DNA of 64,000 nt from DASQUK01 sp963813485. GTDB taxonomy: Bacteria; Actinomycetota; Acidimicrobiia; Acidimicrobiales; VFJN01. The number at the start of each line of letters is the position of its first letter. The stretch's first letter is position 1. The position numbers and the translations under genes are program-made. Of the stretch, positions 36,468 through 45,990 are shown piece after piece. Location: contig CAWEZE010000022.1 of NCBI GenBank assembly GCA_963813485.1, positions 1 through 64,000 of the forward strand, read 5' to 3'. The notes under the pieces were generated by a model. The model saw only the letters and a program-made list of their open reading frames with translations, did no database searches and was not told where the DNA came from.

Positions 36468-38381
36468 ATGGCGCGCAAGTTGACGCGAAGCTGGATCGCC
36501 CAAGCCGTGCTGGTGGTTCTCGCCATCGGCGTAGTGGTTGCCGCACCGCTGGCGAGCTCGAGCCGCAAGACCGGCCGAGGCCGTCACCATCTCTGGGGCC
36601 CGCTCGCTGTCCGACCAGGTCGTGGTGACCTTCGACGGGTCGGCCGCCAAGCTGAGCAAGCAGCGCACGACCGACGTGCACCTCCTGGCGTTCAACGACC
36701 TGCACGGCAACCTCGAGGCCGCAGGGAACAACATCTACGGGCAGTTCGCGGGAGGTGCCGCCTACCTGGCCAAGGCGGTCAAAGACCGCCAGGCCACCTA
36801 CGGCAAGCTGCAGGCGACGGTGCTCGCAGGCGACAACATCGGTGCCAGTCCCCTGGCCAACGGGCTGTTCTTCGAGGAGCCCATCACCGTCGCCAGCAAC
36901 CTGATGAACGTCGACTTTGCGTCGGTGGGCAACCACGAGTTCGACAAGGGCAAGCGACGAGCTGCTGCGCATCCAGAACGGCGGATGCCACTCAACCGAG
37001 GGCTGCACGGCCGCGCCGTACGCGCTCCCCAACGGCGGGACGACCAACGTCTACCCCGGTGCCGACTTCCAGTACCTGTCGGCCAACGTGGTGGTCGACG
37101 CCACCGGCGAGACGTTGTTCCCGGCGTTCGGGACCAAGCGGTTCAAGTCCGACAGCGGCAAGAAGTTCGAGGTCGGCTTCATCGGCGAGGTGCTCGAGGC
37201 CACGCCGACGATCGTCACGCCCACGGGCGTGGCGGGGCTCACGTTCCAGGACGAGGCCGACGCGGCCAACCGTGCCGTCGCAGAGTTGAAGAGTCGGGGC
37301 GTCGACACGTCCGTCCTTGTCATCCACGAGGGCGGGTTCCAGACGACCGCAGCGCTCAACGGCTGCGCCGGCAACCTTGGCGGCAGCGCCATCGCCGACA
37401 TCGCCAGCCGGCTCGACCCGTCGATCAAGGTCATCGTGTCGGCGCACACCCATGCGGAGTACCGGTGCACGATCACCGTGGGCGGCGTGACGCGGCTCAT
37501 CACCAGTGCCTCGTCGTTCGGCCGAATCCTCAGCGACATCACGCTCACCGTCGACGACAAGACCGGGGACCTGGTGCAGGCGAGCGCCGAGAACGTCATC
37601 GTCGCCAACGCCCTCAACACACCCGGCCCGGGTGTGGTCCGGACGCCCGATCCTGACGAAGGAAGACCCGCAGGTCGAGGGCGGTCGTCGACGCAGTACG
37701 TCGCCGCTGTCGGCCCCGCTGGCCAACCAGGTCATCGGGCGCATCCAGGGCGACCTCACGCGGACCGGGCTCGCCGTTCGGCGAGTCGGCGCTGGGCGAC
37801 GTGATCGCGGACGCCCAATTCGTGGCCACCCAGCCCGCCGACCTGGGCGGCGCCCGGCTCGCGTTCATGAACCCCGGCGGGCATCCGCGCCGACCTGCGG
37901 GTCGCCGACATCTCGTCGGGCGGGGAAGCGCCCGGGTGAGGTCACCTACGGCGAGGCGTTCACGGTGCAGCCCTTCGGCAACAGCCTGGTGACGAAGACG
38001 ATGACGGGCGACATGATCCGGCGCCTGCTGCAACAGCAGTTCCCCGGCTGCGGCGGGCAGACGACCAGACGGATCCTGCAGGTCTCGGCGACGTTCCGCT
38101 ACGAGCAGGACCCGGCGGCAGCCACCTGTGAGGCCAGGATCGGGCGGATGTTCGTCGACGGGGTCGAGGTGGCGCCCACCGACTCGTTCCGGGTGACGAT
38201 GAACAACTTCCTGGCCGCCGGTGGCGACGGGTTCACGGTGTTCAACGAGGGCACCAACGCCCTCGGAGGCGCTCAGGACATCGACGCCTTCGTGGCCGCT
38301 TTCGCCGCCGCCGAACCGGCGGGCATCGCGGTGCCGGCCGCTCGACCGGATCGTGCCCGTACCGGTGCCCTGATGGCCTGA
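36468..38381 (+). pseudogene. 5'-nucleotidase / UshA-family metallophosphatase with many frameshifts
   Basis: The protein can be followed from a signal peptide (MARKLTRSWIAQAVLVVLAI) through metallophosphatase motifs (HLLAFNDLHGN, VGNHEFDKG, SAHTHAEY) to a full 5'-nucleotidase C-terminal domain (GEVTYGEAFTVQPFGNS, FRVTMNNFLAAGGDGF). It takes about nine steps from frame to frame, near 36580, 36950, 37655, 37680, 37692, 37710, 37755, 37880 and 37930. Every step equals one extra base, and removing each restores family sequence (for example VVDQYVAAVAPLANQVIG). There are no in-frame stops otherwise. It would be a secreted nucleotide-scavenging enzyme if intact. Confidence 0.85.
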
Positions 38382-38403
38382 TGGCCTGGCGCCCTCGCGG
38401 GCG

Positions 38404-38433
38404 TCAGGCCGTAGGCGGCTCGTAGTCGGCGAA
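38404..38433. repeat. 30-bp imperfect direct repeat, left copy
   Basis: 27 of 30 bases match 39402-39431. Both copies cover a stop codon and the last nine codons of a gene. The two copies bracket the methyltransferase gene. Confidence 0.65.
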
Positions 38434-38550
38434 CCCGATGCCTAGTCCGTCGATCAGCGCACCGAAGGTGGCGTACACCGTCCGGCCATCCGGGGACTCG
38501 GCTACGGCATCACCCAGGGGCATCTGATCACCGGGCTGCGGTGCGCTCAC
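38404..38550 (-). CDS. Small 48-residue ORF coupled to the methyltransferase
   Basis: A GTG start overlaps the methyltransferase stop (GTGA). The product, opening VSAPQPGDQMPLGDA and ending FADYEPPTA, has no recognised domain. Its last 30 bp, stop included, match the 3' end of the neighbouring acyl-CoA synthetase gene (FADYELPTA). It may be a real small gene or a remnant left by a duplication. Confidence 0.4.
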   Translation of the reverse strand: MSAPQPGDQMPLGDAVAESPDGRTVYATFGALIDGLGIGFADYEPPTA

Positions 38551-39348
38551 GATCGTTCCCACCACAGAGTCACGACGTCGCGCGTCGTCGGGGGTGGCGT
38601 CCGAGCGAGGAGCCGGGCAAGCTCGTCGTGCCGGTCCGCGGACAGGCACAAGCGGCGGGCGATCCGGGCGACGGCGTCGGCATCGTTCTCGCCGATCATC
38701 TGCACCGGACGTTGCCAGCGCTGTTGGCGGACATCGAGCCCGAGTTGGGTCAGAACCGCGACTGCGTCGTCCGCGATCGGCCGGTCGGGTTGGCTCATGT
38801 GGTGCAATGCGTGCCAATAGGGGGCCATCCACGCCATCGGGTGGACGGCAGTGAGCTCGATGATGACGCGACGTTCCGCATGAGACGTCAGCGCAGCCGC
38901 GAACCCGGCGAGGTCCGCGACGTTGTAGACGACGTGATGGGCACACGGCGATGTCGGCGGTCGGTGTCTGGGACTCCACGTCGGGCCAACCGCCTTGGAT
39001 GGCGGTTGACCTCGTGCCGCGCCGAGCCGCACGGGCAGTGAACGCGCCCAGCAGCTCGGCATTGTGATCGACACCGATCACGTGGGCGGCAGGTAGTCGC
39101 AGGCTGGCGGCGCCCGCGCCGACACCGATGTCGAGCACGGTGCCGCCGTCCGGCAGCGCGTCGCATGCGACAGAGTCCGAGAATGTGTCGTCGTCACGCT
39201 CGAGGGCGGCGTCCGCGGCGGCGGTGAACACCGCGGGACTGAAGAAGTAGGGAGACTCGTCGGCGGCCGCGACAAGGTCCTCGGGTATGGCCCAACGGCG
39301 GAGCGCCGCGGCCCACCGTCGATTCGCATCATCGTCGTAGTCCGTCAC
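38547..39348 (-). pseudogene. SAM-dependent methyltransferase with one frameshift
   Basis: The class I methyltransferase has motif I VLDIGVGAGAASL and VIGVDHNAELLGAF. After ADIAVC (about 38940) the frame moves by one base into HHVVYNVADLAGFAAAL, ERRVIIELTAVHPM and the rest of the fold to the stop at 38547. One extra base in the run at 38940 explains it. Both parts look well conserved. The substrate is unknown. A 48-codon ORF overlaps its end. Confidence 0.75.
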
Positions 39349-39401
39349 CGTCGTTTCTCACGAGCACCGCAGCGCCGTAGCCACGCTTGGCCCGTGGCTG
39401 C

Positions 39402-39431
39402 TCAGGCCGTCGGCAGTTCGTAGTCGGCGAA
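39402..39431. repeat. 30-bp imperfect direct repeat, right copy
   Basis: Matches 38404-38433 at 27 of 30 bases. It covers the stop and last nine codons of the acyl-CoA synthetase gene. Confidence 0.65.
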
Positions 39432-41033
39432 GCGGTCGCGCAGTTCTCTCTTGGAGAACTTGCCCACCGACGTCTTCGGGACCTCGTCGATGAACACCAC
39501 GTCGTCGGGCAGCCACCACTTGGCCACCCGGGGGGTGAGGAACTCGATGATCTCGTCCTTGGTGACGGTCTCGCCGGGCTTGGACACCACGCAGGCAAGC
39601 GGTCGCTCGCTCCACTTGGGGTGCGCCACGGCGATCACGGCGGCCTCCGCGACCTTGGGGTGGGCCATGATCTCGTTCTCGAGCTCCACCGAGCTGACCC
39701 ATTCGCCGCCCGACTTGATCACGTCCTTGGTGCGGTCGCGCAGCTGGATGTACCCGTCGCGGTCGATCGTGGCGACATCGCCGGTCTTGAGCCAGCCATC
39801 CTCGGTGAACGAGTCGGGCGAGCGGGCGTCGTTGTAGTAGCTGGCGATGACCCAGGGCCCACGCACCTGGAGCTCGCCGGACGACTCGCCGTCCCAGGGC
39901 TGCTCCTCGTTGGTGCCGAGGTCGACGACGCGAGCCTCGAGGCCGATGAGCGGCTGGCCCACGGTGGTGCGCAGCTCGGCGCGCCCGTCGTCGTCTAGCG
40001 CGGCGTCGAGGGTGGACTTGATGTGGCCCGACGAGGCCACCGGCGACGTCTCGGTCATCCCCCACGCCTGCGTGATGGGCAAGCCGACCTGCTCGCGGTA
40101 GGCCTCGGACAGAGATCGTGGCACCGCGGACCCGCCGCACGGAATCGAGCGCAGGTTGGACACATCGCGGCCCTTGAGCTCGGGCAGCACGCCCATCCAG
40201 ATGGTGGGCACGCCTGCCGCAAGCGTGACCCGCTCCGACTCGATGAGCTCGGCCAGGCCCTTGGGCGACAGGTCGGGCCCCGGCATGATCAGGTCTGCGC
40301 CGCACGCCACGGCGGCGTGGGCAAGTCCCCAGGCGTTGGCATGGAACATGGGCACGACGGGCAGCACCCGGTCCTCCTCGACCGGCCCGAGGCCCCCGGC
40401 CGCGAGCACGCCGTACGTGTGCAGGAAGGTCGACCGGTGGGAGTAGACGACCCCCTTGGGGTTGCCGGTCGTGCCGCTCGTGTAGCACATGGACGCCGCC
40501 TGGTTCTCGTCCGCGACGTGGAAGTCGGTGGGCTCGGCGCCTGCGATCAGCTCCTCGTAGTCGTGGACCTCCTTGCCCGCCGGCGGGTCGGGGATCTCGC
40601 CGGCGCCGTCGTCCATCACCACCAGATGGCGAACCGTCTTGAAGGTGTCGAGCAGCGGCCAGACCAGCTTGGCCAGCGTGCGGTCGACGAAGACCACCTC
40701 GTCCTCGGCGTGGTTGGCCACGTACGTCAGCTGGTCCGGGAACAAGCGGATGTTCAGGGCGTGGAGCACCCGGTTGGTGCACGGCGCCGCGAAGTAGAGC
40801 TCGAGGTGGCGGGACGTGTTCCAGCCGAACGTTGCGACCCGGCCGTCGGCGCTGATCCCGAGCTGGTCGAGCACGCTGCCGAGGCGGCGGGTGCGATCGG
40901 CCCACTGGCCATAGGTGAGGCGCTGTTTCCCGGCCGCCGTGACCGTCACCACCTGCTTGTCGAAGAACAGGCGCTCGGCCCGCGTGTGAAAGTGGGTCAG
41001 CGTGAGCGGAAGGTCCTGCATCAGCCCCTGCAT
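39402..41033 (-). CDS. Acyl-CoA synthetase (fatty-acid--CoA ligase family)
   Basis: This 543-residue AMP-forming adenylating enzyme activates a carboxylic acid to its CoA thioester. Motifs seen are YTSGTTGNPKGVVYSH (A3), WGMTETSP, DGWLKTGDVATID and RTKDVIKSGGEW (hinge), and the catalytic Lys in KTSVGKFSKRELR. The HALNIRLFPDQL and MFHANAWG segments suggest the medium/long-chain FadD group. Start ATG at 41033. The 3' end shares 30 bp with the small ORF at 38404. Confidence 0.92.
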   Translation of the reverse strand: MQGLMQDLPLTLTHFHTRAERLFFDKQVVTVTAAGKQRLTYGQWADRTRRLGSVLDQLGISADGRVATFGWNTSRHLELYFAAPCTNRVLHALNIRLFPDQLTYVANHAEDEVVFVDRTLAKLVWPLLDTFKTVRHLVVMDDGAGEIPDPPAGKEVHDYEELIAGAEPTDFHVADENQAASMCYTSGTTGNPKGVVYSHRSTFLHTYGVLAAGGLGPVEEDRVLPVVPMFHANAWGLAHAAVACGADLIMPGPDLSPKGLAELIESERVTLAAGVPTIWMGVLPELKGRDVSNLRSIPCGGSAVPRSLSEAYREQVGLPITQAWGMTETSPVASSGHIKSTLDAALDDDGRAELRTTVGQPLIGLEARVVDLGTNEEQPWDGESSGELQVRGPWVIASYYNDARSPDSFTEDGWLKTGDVATIDRDGYIQLRDRTKDVIKSGGEWVSSVELENEIMAHPKVAEAAVIAVAHPKWSERPLACVVSKPGETVTKDEIIEFLTPRVAKWWLPDDVVFIDEVPKTSVGKFSKRELRDRFADYELPTA

Positions 41034-41149
41034 CGGGCGATCCCCCTCGTGGTGCGTTGTGACCAGTGAGCCTAGGCCGCGGCCTGGCACGGGCACCTCT
41101 GGTCGGACCGGCACCCGGGTGGCCGGAGCCGCCTACTCTCGGGGCGGTC

Positions 41150-41935
41150 ATGGCCGAGGCACCCCGACAATCCCCCGCCGCGGTCGCCCGACGCCGGCCG
41201 TCGCGCCGGCAGGTGACGGCTCTGGCCGTGCCGCTGGTGGCGCTGGTCGTGATGAACTACGTCGGCGACGCCCTGGCCCCGACGCTGGTGGACAGCCATC
41301 CGGCCTGGCTCATCGCCCTCAACGCCCGCAACCGCAACCTGGCGCTGGTCACCAACTCGCTCGATCCGTGGACGTACTACTCCATTGGCACCGCCCGGCT
41401 GTTGGTGAGCGATCCGCTGTTCTTCCTGCTCGGCTACTGGTACGGCGACGCGGCCGTCACCTGGATGGAGCGGCGCACCAACACCTGGGGGCAGATGCTT
41501 CGCCAGATCGAACAGTGGTTCAGCAAGGCTGCGTACCCGCTGATCTTCATCGCCCCCAACAACTACATCTGCCTGTTCGCCGGGGCCGCGGGGATGCCCC
41601 TACGGGCGTTCTTCGTGGTCAACCTGGCGGGAACGATCACCCGGCTCTGGCTGATCCGGCTGGTCGGTGAGGCCTTCGAGTCACCGCTCGACGACCTGGT
41701 CGGCTGGATCGGGGACAACCGCATTCCGCTCCTGATCGCGTCGGTGGCGCTGGTCGTCGCGTCGATCGCGCTCGAGGCCCGTCGGGGCGAGACCGAGGTC
41801 GGGTCGCTGGCCCGCCTCGACGACGAGCTGGAGGACACGGCCGACGAGCTGGATCGGCGTCGCACCGCGGCGCCAGCGCCCGGCGACGCCGACAACGCCG
41901 ACGAGGCCGACGACGAGCCGCCTCGAGAGGGTTGA
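41150..41935 (+). CDS. DedA-like integral membrane protein
   Basis: The 261-residue membrane protein has about five hydrophobic segments (VTALAVPLVALVVMNYVG, LLVSDPLFFLLGYWYG, AAYPLIFIAPNNYICLFAGAAG, FFVVNLAGTITRLW, LLIASVALVVASIAL). The segment AGAAGMPLRAFFVVNLAGTITRLWLIR resembles the VTT/DedA core of lipid scramblases. An acidic tail (DADNADEADDE) follows. The assignment is by resemblance and the substrate is unknown. It ends exactly where the convergent VOC gene ends. Confidence 0.6.
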   Translation: MAEAPRQSPAAVARRRPSRRQVTALAVPLVALVVMNYVGDALAPTLVDSHPAWLIALNARNRNLALVTNSLDPWTYYSIGTARLLVSDPLFFLLGYWYGDAAVTWMERRTNTWGQMLRQIEQWFSKAAYPLIFIAPNNYICLFAGAAGMPLRAFFVVNLAGTITRLWLIRLVGEAFESPLDDLVGWIGDNRIPLLIASVALVVASIALEARRGETEVGSLARLDDELEDTADELDRRRTAAPAPGDADNADEADDEPPREG

Positions 41936-42808
41936 TTACGCGGACTCGGAAGCCGGTGTGTACGTGTTGACTGCGAACACCGCCCCGTGCGGATCCGCCA
42001 GGACCGCGCGCCGTACCGGCGGCGTGTCGACGGGCGGCGTCACGACGCGCCCACCGAGCTCCACGGCCCGCTCCGCGGCGGCGTCGGTGTCGTCGACTGC
42101 GAAGGTGACGCTCCAGTGGGGCGCGACTTCGCCGGACTGGTCGCCGCCGATGACGACAAACGCGGCGATGGCGTCCGCGAAGCCGGGCGGTACCCCTGCG
42201 TCGGCCTGGCGTCGACGCAGCTCCGGATCGCCCATCGCGAGGAAATCGCCATAGCCCGGCAGCCGCCAGAACGTGAAGCCCAAGGTCTCGAGGTCCGCGG
42301 CGTCTGCCTCCCAGCCGAAGACGGCGCCGTAGAAGGCCTTCGCGCCGTCGGGGTCCCGCGTGTTGAGGTCACTCCAGTTCCACGTGTTCGGATGGTTGAC
42401 GAGCTGGGCCCCGCGGTGCTGGTTGGCCTGCCACACCGAGAACGCCGCTCCGGCGGGGTCGGCGAAAACACCCATCCGACCGGCGTCGAGAACATCGAAC
42501 GGGTCCACCAGCGCCGTCCCGCCGGCATCCTTCACCCGCGCAGCGGTGTCGTCGGCGCTGGTGACCCAGATGTAGGTGTTCCAGAGTGCGGCCGATGGCC
42601 CGCCCCCCGGCTGGGATCCCACCGCGGCCACGTCGGCGCCCTGCAACTGCGCGACGAAGTACCGGCCCGGCGAGTCGGCCGGCATGCGATCCTCGAACTC
42701 CCAGCCGAACAGCCCGCCGTAGAAGCGGGCGGCGGCTTCGGGGTCCGGCTGGGCGGTGTCCACCCAGCACGGGACGCCGGGTGGGTATCCGTCTCGCTCC
42801 AGCGGCAT
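41936..42808 (-). CDS. Two-domain VOC-superfamily protein
   Basis: The 290-residue protein contains two glyoxalase/bleomycin-resistance (VOC) domains. The first covers about residues 10-125 (CWVDTAQPDPEAAARFYGGLFGWEF, GVFADPAGAAFSVWQ). The second covers about 140-280 (DLNTRDPDGAKAFYGAVFGWEA, AVLADPHGAVFAV). Actinobacterial relatives are annotated as hydroxylases or antibiotic-protection proteins without firm function. No substrate can be inferred here. Confidence 0.85.
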   Translation of the reverse strand: MPLERDGYPPGVPCWVDTAQPDPEAAARFYGGLFGWEFEDRMPADSPGRYFVAQLQGADVAAVGSQPGGGPSAALWNTYIWVTSADDTAARVKDAGGTALVDPFDVLDAGRMGVFADPAGAAFSVWQANQHRGAQLVNHPNTWNWSDLNTRDPDGAKAFYGAVFGWEADAADLETLGFTFWRLPGYGDFLAMGDPELRRRQADAGVPPGFADAIAAFVVIGGDQSGEVAPHWSVTFAVDDTDAAAERAVELGGRVVTPPVDTPPVRRAVLADPHGAVFAVNTYTPASESA

Positions 42809-42889
42809 CGCTGCTCCTCTCAGAGCCTGATCCAGCAACAAATTCCCACGCGGGGGTGCCCTTCGGAACGCACTATCCGCGTGGGCCTC

Positions 42890-44731
42890 TCAGTTGCTCC
42901 TCCGCTTGGCCGCCCGCCCCCGGGTGGCCTGGTCGAGCGTCACCTTACGGAGGCGGACGGAACGGGGCGTCACCTCCACGCACTCGTCGTCGGCAATGTG
43001 CTCCAGCGCCTGCTCCAGCGATAGCGACCGGGGCGGGATCAGCTTTTCGAAGCTCTCGGCGGTCGACGACCGCATGTTGGTGAGCTTCTTCTCCTTGGTG
43101 GGGTTGACATCCATGTCGTCGGCCCGGGCGTTCTCCCCGATGATCATCCCCTCGTAGACCTCGACGCCCGGCCCCACTGCCAACTGACCCCGGTCCTGCA
43201 GGTTGATGAGCGAGAAGGCGGTGGTGATCCCGGAGCGGTCGGCCACCAACGAGCCGTTGCGGCGAGGCCGTATCTCGCCCGCCCACGGCGCCAGGTGCTC
43301 GAACACGTGGTGGAGCAGGGCCGTGCCCCGGGTCTCGGTCATCAGCTCAGTGCGGAAGCCAACGAGGCCCCGCGCCGGCACGAGGTGCTCGAGCCGGACC
43401 CAGCCGGTGCCGTGGTTGACGATCTGTTCCATCCGACCCTTGCGCAGCGCCAGCAACTGGGTGACCACGCCGAGGTACTCCTCGGGCGCATCCACGGTCA
43501 CGCGGTCGACCGGCTCGTGCACCACGCCGTCGATCTCGCGGGTCAGCACCTGCGGCTTGCCCACCGTCAGCTCGAAGCCCTCGCGCCGCATCATCTCCAC
43601 CAGGACGGCCAGCTGCAGTTCTCCTCGGCCCTGCACCTCCCAGGTGTCCGGCCGCTCGGTCGGCAGCACGCGGATGCTCACGTTGCCGACCAGCTCCTGG
43701 TCCAGCCGATTGCGGACCAGGCGGGCGGTGAGCTGCGTGCCCTCGCGCCCGGCCAGCGGCGAGGTGTTGATGCCGACCGTCATCGAGAGGCTGGGCTCGT
43801 CGATGGTGATGACCGGCAACGGCCGGGGATCGTCGGGGTCGGCCAGCGTCTCGCCGATGGTGATGTCGGGGATGCCGGCGATGGCCACGATCTCGCCCGG
43901 CCCTGCCGACGCCGTCGGCACCCGGTCGAGGGCGTCGGTGACGTAGAGCTCGGTGAGCTTGGCCCGCTCGACGCGGCCGTCGATGCGGCACCAGGCGACC
44001 GTCTGACCCTTGCGCAGGGTGCCGCCGCGGATGCGGCACAACGCCAGCCGACCGACGTAGGGCGAAGCGTCGAGGTTGGTGACCAGCGCCTGCAGCGGCG
44101 CATCGGGATCGTACGCAGGCGCCGGGATGTGCTCGACCAGGAGATCGAGCAACGGCTTCAGGCCCTCACCCTCGGGCAGGCCGGCTCCGTCGGCGGGCCG
44201 GTCGAGTGAGGCCCTGCCCTGGCGGGCCACGCAGTAGACGATCGGGAAGTCGAGCTGGTCGACATCGGCGTCGAGGTCGAGGAACAGCTCCTCGACCTCG
44301 TGCACCACGTCGGCGATGCGGGCGTCGGGGCGGTCGACCTTGTTGACGACGAGGATCACCGGCAGCCGGGCGGCCAGCGCCTTGCGCAGCACGAACCGGG
44401 TCTGCGGCAGCGGGCCCTCGGAGGCGTCGACCAGCAACAGCACCCCGTCGACCATCGACAGGCCCCGCTCGACCTCGCCGCCGAAGTCGGCGTGGCCCGG
44501 GGTGTCGACGATGTTGACCTTCACGTCCCCGTAGCGCACGGCGGTGTTCTTGGCGAGGATCGTGATGCCCTTCTCCCGCTCGAGATCCATCGAGTCGAGG
44601 ACGCGCTCGCCGACGTCCTGGTTGTCTCGGAAGGCGCCCGACTGCCAGAGCATCTGGTCGACGAGCGTGGTCTTGCCGTGATCGACGTGGGCCACGATGG
44701 CCACGTTGCGAAGGTCGGCGCGGGTCTTCAC
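42890..44731 (-). CDS. typA: Translational GTPase TypA/BipA
   Basis: TypA is an EF-G-like GTPase that acts on 50S assembly and stress growth. The 613-residue protein has AHVDHGKTT (G1), DTPGHADFGGEVER (G3), NKVDRPDAR (G4), EF-G domains II, III and V, and the TypA-specific C-terminal domain (LINLQDRGQLAVGPGVEVYEGMIIGE). GTG at 44731 follows GGAAGGAA at good spacing. It is a single gene, divergent from the nitroreductase. Confidence 0.96.
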   Translation of the reverse strand: MKTRADLRNVAIVAHVDHGKTTLVDQMLWQSGAFRDNQDVGERVLDSMDLEREKGITILAKNTAVRYGDVKVNIVDTPGHADFGGEVERGLSMVDGVLLLVDASEGPLPQTRFVLRKALAARLPVILVVNKVDRPDARIADVVHEVEELFLDLDADVDQLDFPIVYCVARQGRASLDRPADGAGLPEGEGLKPLLDLLVEHIPAPAYDPDAPLQALVTNLDASPYVGRLALCRIRGGTLRKGQTVAWCRIDGRVERAKLTELYVTDALDRVPTASAGPGEIVAIAGIPDITIGETLADPDDPRPLPVITIDEPSLSMTVGINTSPLAGREGTQLTARLVRNRLDQELVGNVSIRVLPTERPDTWEVQGRGELQLAVLVEMMRREGFELTVGKPQVLTREIDGVVHEPVDRVTVDAPEEYLGVVTQLLALRKGRMEQIVNHGTGWVRLEHLVPARGLVGFRTELMTETRGTALLHHVFEHLAPWAGEIRPRRNGSLVADRSGITTAFSLINLQDRGQLAVGPGVEVYEGMIIGENARADDMDVNPTKEKKLTNMRSSTAESFEKLIPPRSLSLEQALEHIADDECVEVTPRSVRLRKVTLDQATRGRAAKRRSN

Positions 44732-44813
44732 GAGGGTTCCTTCCGGGGATCGCCGCACAGGGCGGACAGACCAGCCTACGGCGGCGGTGCCCGAGACCGG
44801 CTAGACCCATGCA

Positions 44814-45479
44814 ATGGACGTGTACGAAGCGCTTTACACCACCCGCGCCATGCGCCGGGTCCTGCCCGACCCCATCCCCCTCGACGTGCAGGCCCGCATC
44901 CTCGACGCCGCCGTGCGGGCGCCGAGCGGTGGCAACACCCAGCTCTGGCGGTTCCTCCTCGTCGACGATCCCGAGGTCAAGGCGAAGCTCGGCCCGCTCT
45001 ACCGCGACAGCCTCCGACAGCTTTGGGACACGGTGTACGCCGACCGCCTGGCCGCGATCGAGGCCACTCCCGACTCCCCCGCCAGCGCGCAGACGGCCAA
45101 GGTCGTGCGCTCGGCCCAGTACCTCGCCGACCACTTCGAGGATGTGCCCCTGTTCCTGTTCGCCTTCGTCCAATACGACCCCAGCGGTGGTTCGATCTAC
45201 CCGGCGGTGTGGAGCGCCATGCTCGCGGCGCGGGCCGAGGGCGTGGGGACCTCACTGACGACCGTGCTGGGCCATTTCCACGGCTCCGAATCGCTCGAGA
45301 TCCTCGGCGTTCCCGGCGACGAGGGCTGGCTCCACGCCTGCTGCGTCTCGTTCGGGTATCCCACCGGCCGCTGGGGCGTGGCGCCCCGCCGGCAGGCGCA
45401 CAAGGTCGCCTTCCGAAACCGTTGGGGCGCGCCGGTGGGCTTCGAGGTGCCCGAGCCGCTGTGGTCACCCGCCGGCTGA
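44814..45479 (+). CDS. Nitroreductase-family flavoprotein
   Basis: The 221-residue FMN-dependent oxidoreductase opens with MDVYEALYTTRAMRRVLPDPIP and has the FMN-binding APSGGNTQLWRFLLV and GVGTSLTTVLGHF segments. The C-terminal VSFGYPTGRWG and R-rich tail are typical of the NfnB-like group. It may reduce nitro or quinone compounds; the substrate is unknown. Its 3' end overlaps the convergent DinB-like gene by 15 bp. Confidence 0.87.
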   Translation: MDVYEALYTTRAMRRVLPDPIPLDVQARILDAAVRAPSGGNTQLWRFLLVDDPEVKAKLGPLYRDSLRQLWDTVYADRLAAIEATPDSPASAQTAKVVRSAQYLADHFEDVPLFLFAFVQYDPSGGSIYPAVWSAMLAARAEGVGTSLTTVLGHFHGSESLEILGVPGDEGWLHACCVSFGYPTGRWGVAPRRQAHKVAFRNRWGAPVGFEVPEPLWSPAG

Positions 45480-45953
45480 CCCGGACGAGCGGGCCCAGGC
45501 CGCTCGCAGCACATCGCGGGTGACCTCCACCTGTCCCCGGTGCTGTGCCAGCTCCTCGTAGACGTGGATGAGCACGCCGCCCTGGGTCCGGGCCAGCGGC
45601 AGCTCGGCGTCCTCGGGCTCGGGCGTGCCACGAGGTGGCGCAGGCGGCTCCATGTCGGCGATGTCGGCGTCGAGCTGGCGGCGCGCCTGCCACGTCCGCC
45701 GGACCAGCTCGCCCACCCCGCCGCTCGCCCGGAACTCGGCGTCCCGGTCGCGCTCGATGCTGCGCCCGGCCACCATCGCGCCGCCCCAGTACTCCATCAC
45801 GCCCAGGCAGTGGTACAGGATGGCGTACGGCGAGTTGGCGCCCGGCAAGTCCAGCCGGCGGTTGGCGAGCTCGTCGCCGAGCTCGGTCACCACCGCGACC
45901 ATCCCCTCGAGCGCCTCGTCCACGAAGTACAGGAAGTCGTCCACGTCGATCAT
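45465..45953 (-). CDS. DinB-like (DUF664) protein
   Basis: The 162-residue four-helix protein has the DinB metal-site pattern: a first His in YHCLGVMEYW near residue 47 and the pair in HVYEELAQHRGQVEVTRDVL near the C-terminus. Actinobacterial DinB proteins include mycothiol-dependent transferases, so a thiol-transfer role is possible but unproven. ATG at 45953; the longer open frame upstream is antisense to the DapA-family gene. Confidence 0.8.
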   Translation of the reverse strand: MIDVDDFLYFVDEALEGMVAVVTELGDELANRRLDLPGANSPYAILYHCLGVMEYWGGAMVAGRSIERDRDAEFRASGGVGELVRRTWQARRQLDADIADMEPPAPPRGTPEPEDAELPLARTQGGVLIHVYEELAQHRGQVEVTRDVLRAAWARSSGSAGG

Positions 45954-45990
45954 GGACCCGATGATGACGCGGGGGTTTAGGGTCACGGGG

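Noticed and set aside
38404..39348. Reading the methyltransferase frame straight through as one 314-residue protein
   Set aside because: After about 38940 this frame loses methyltransferase character and becomes Arg-rich, while the next frame carries the expected fold to 38547.
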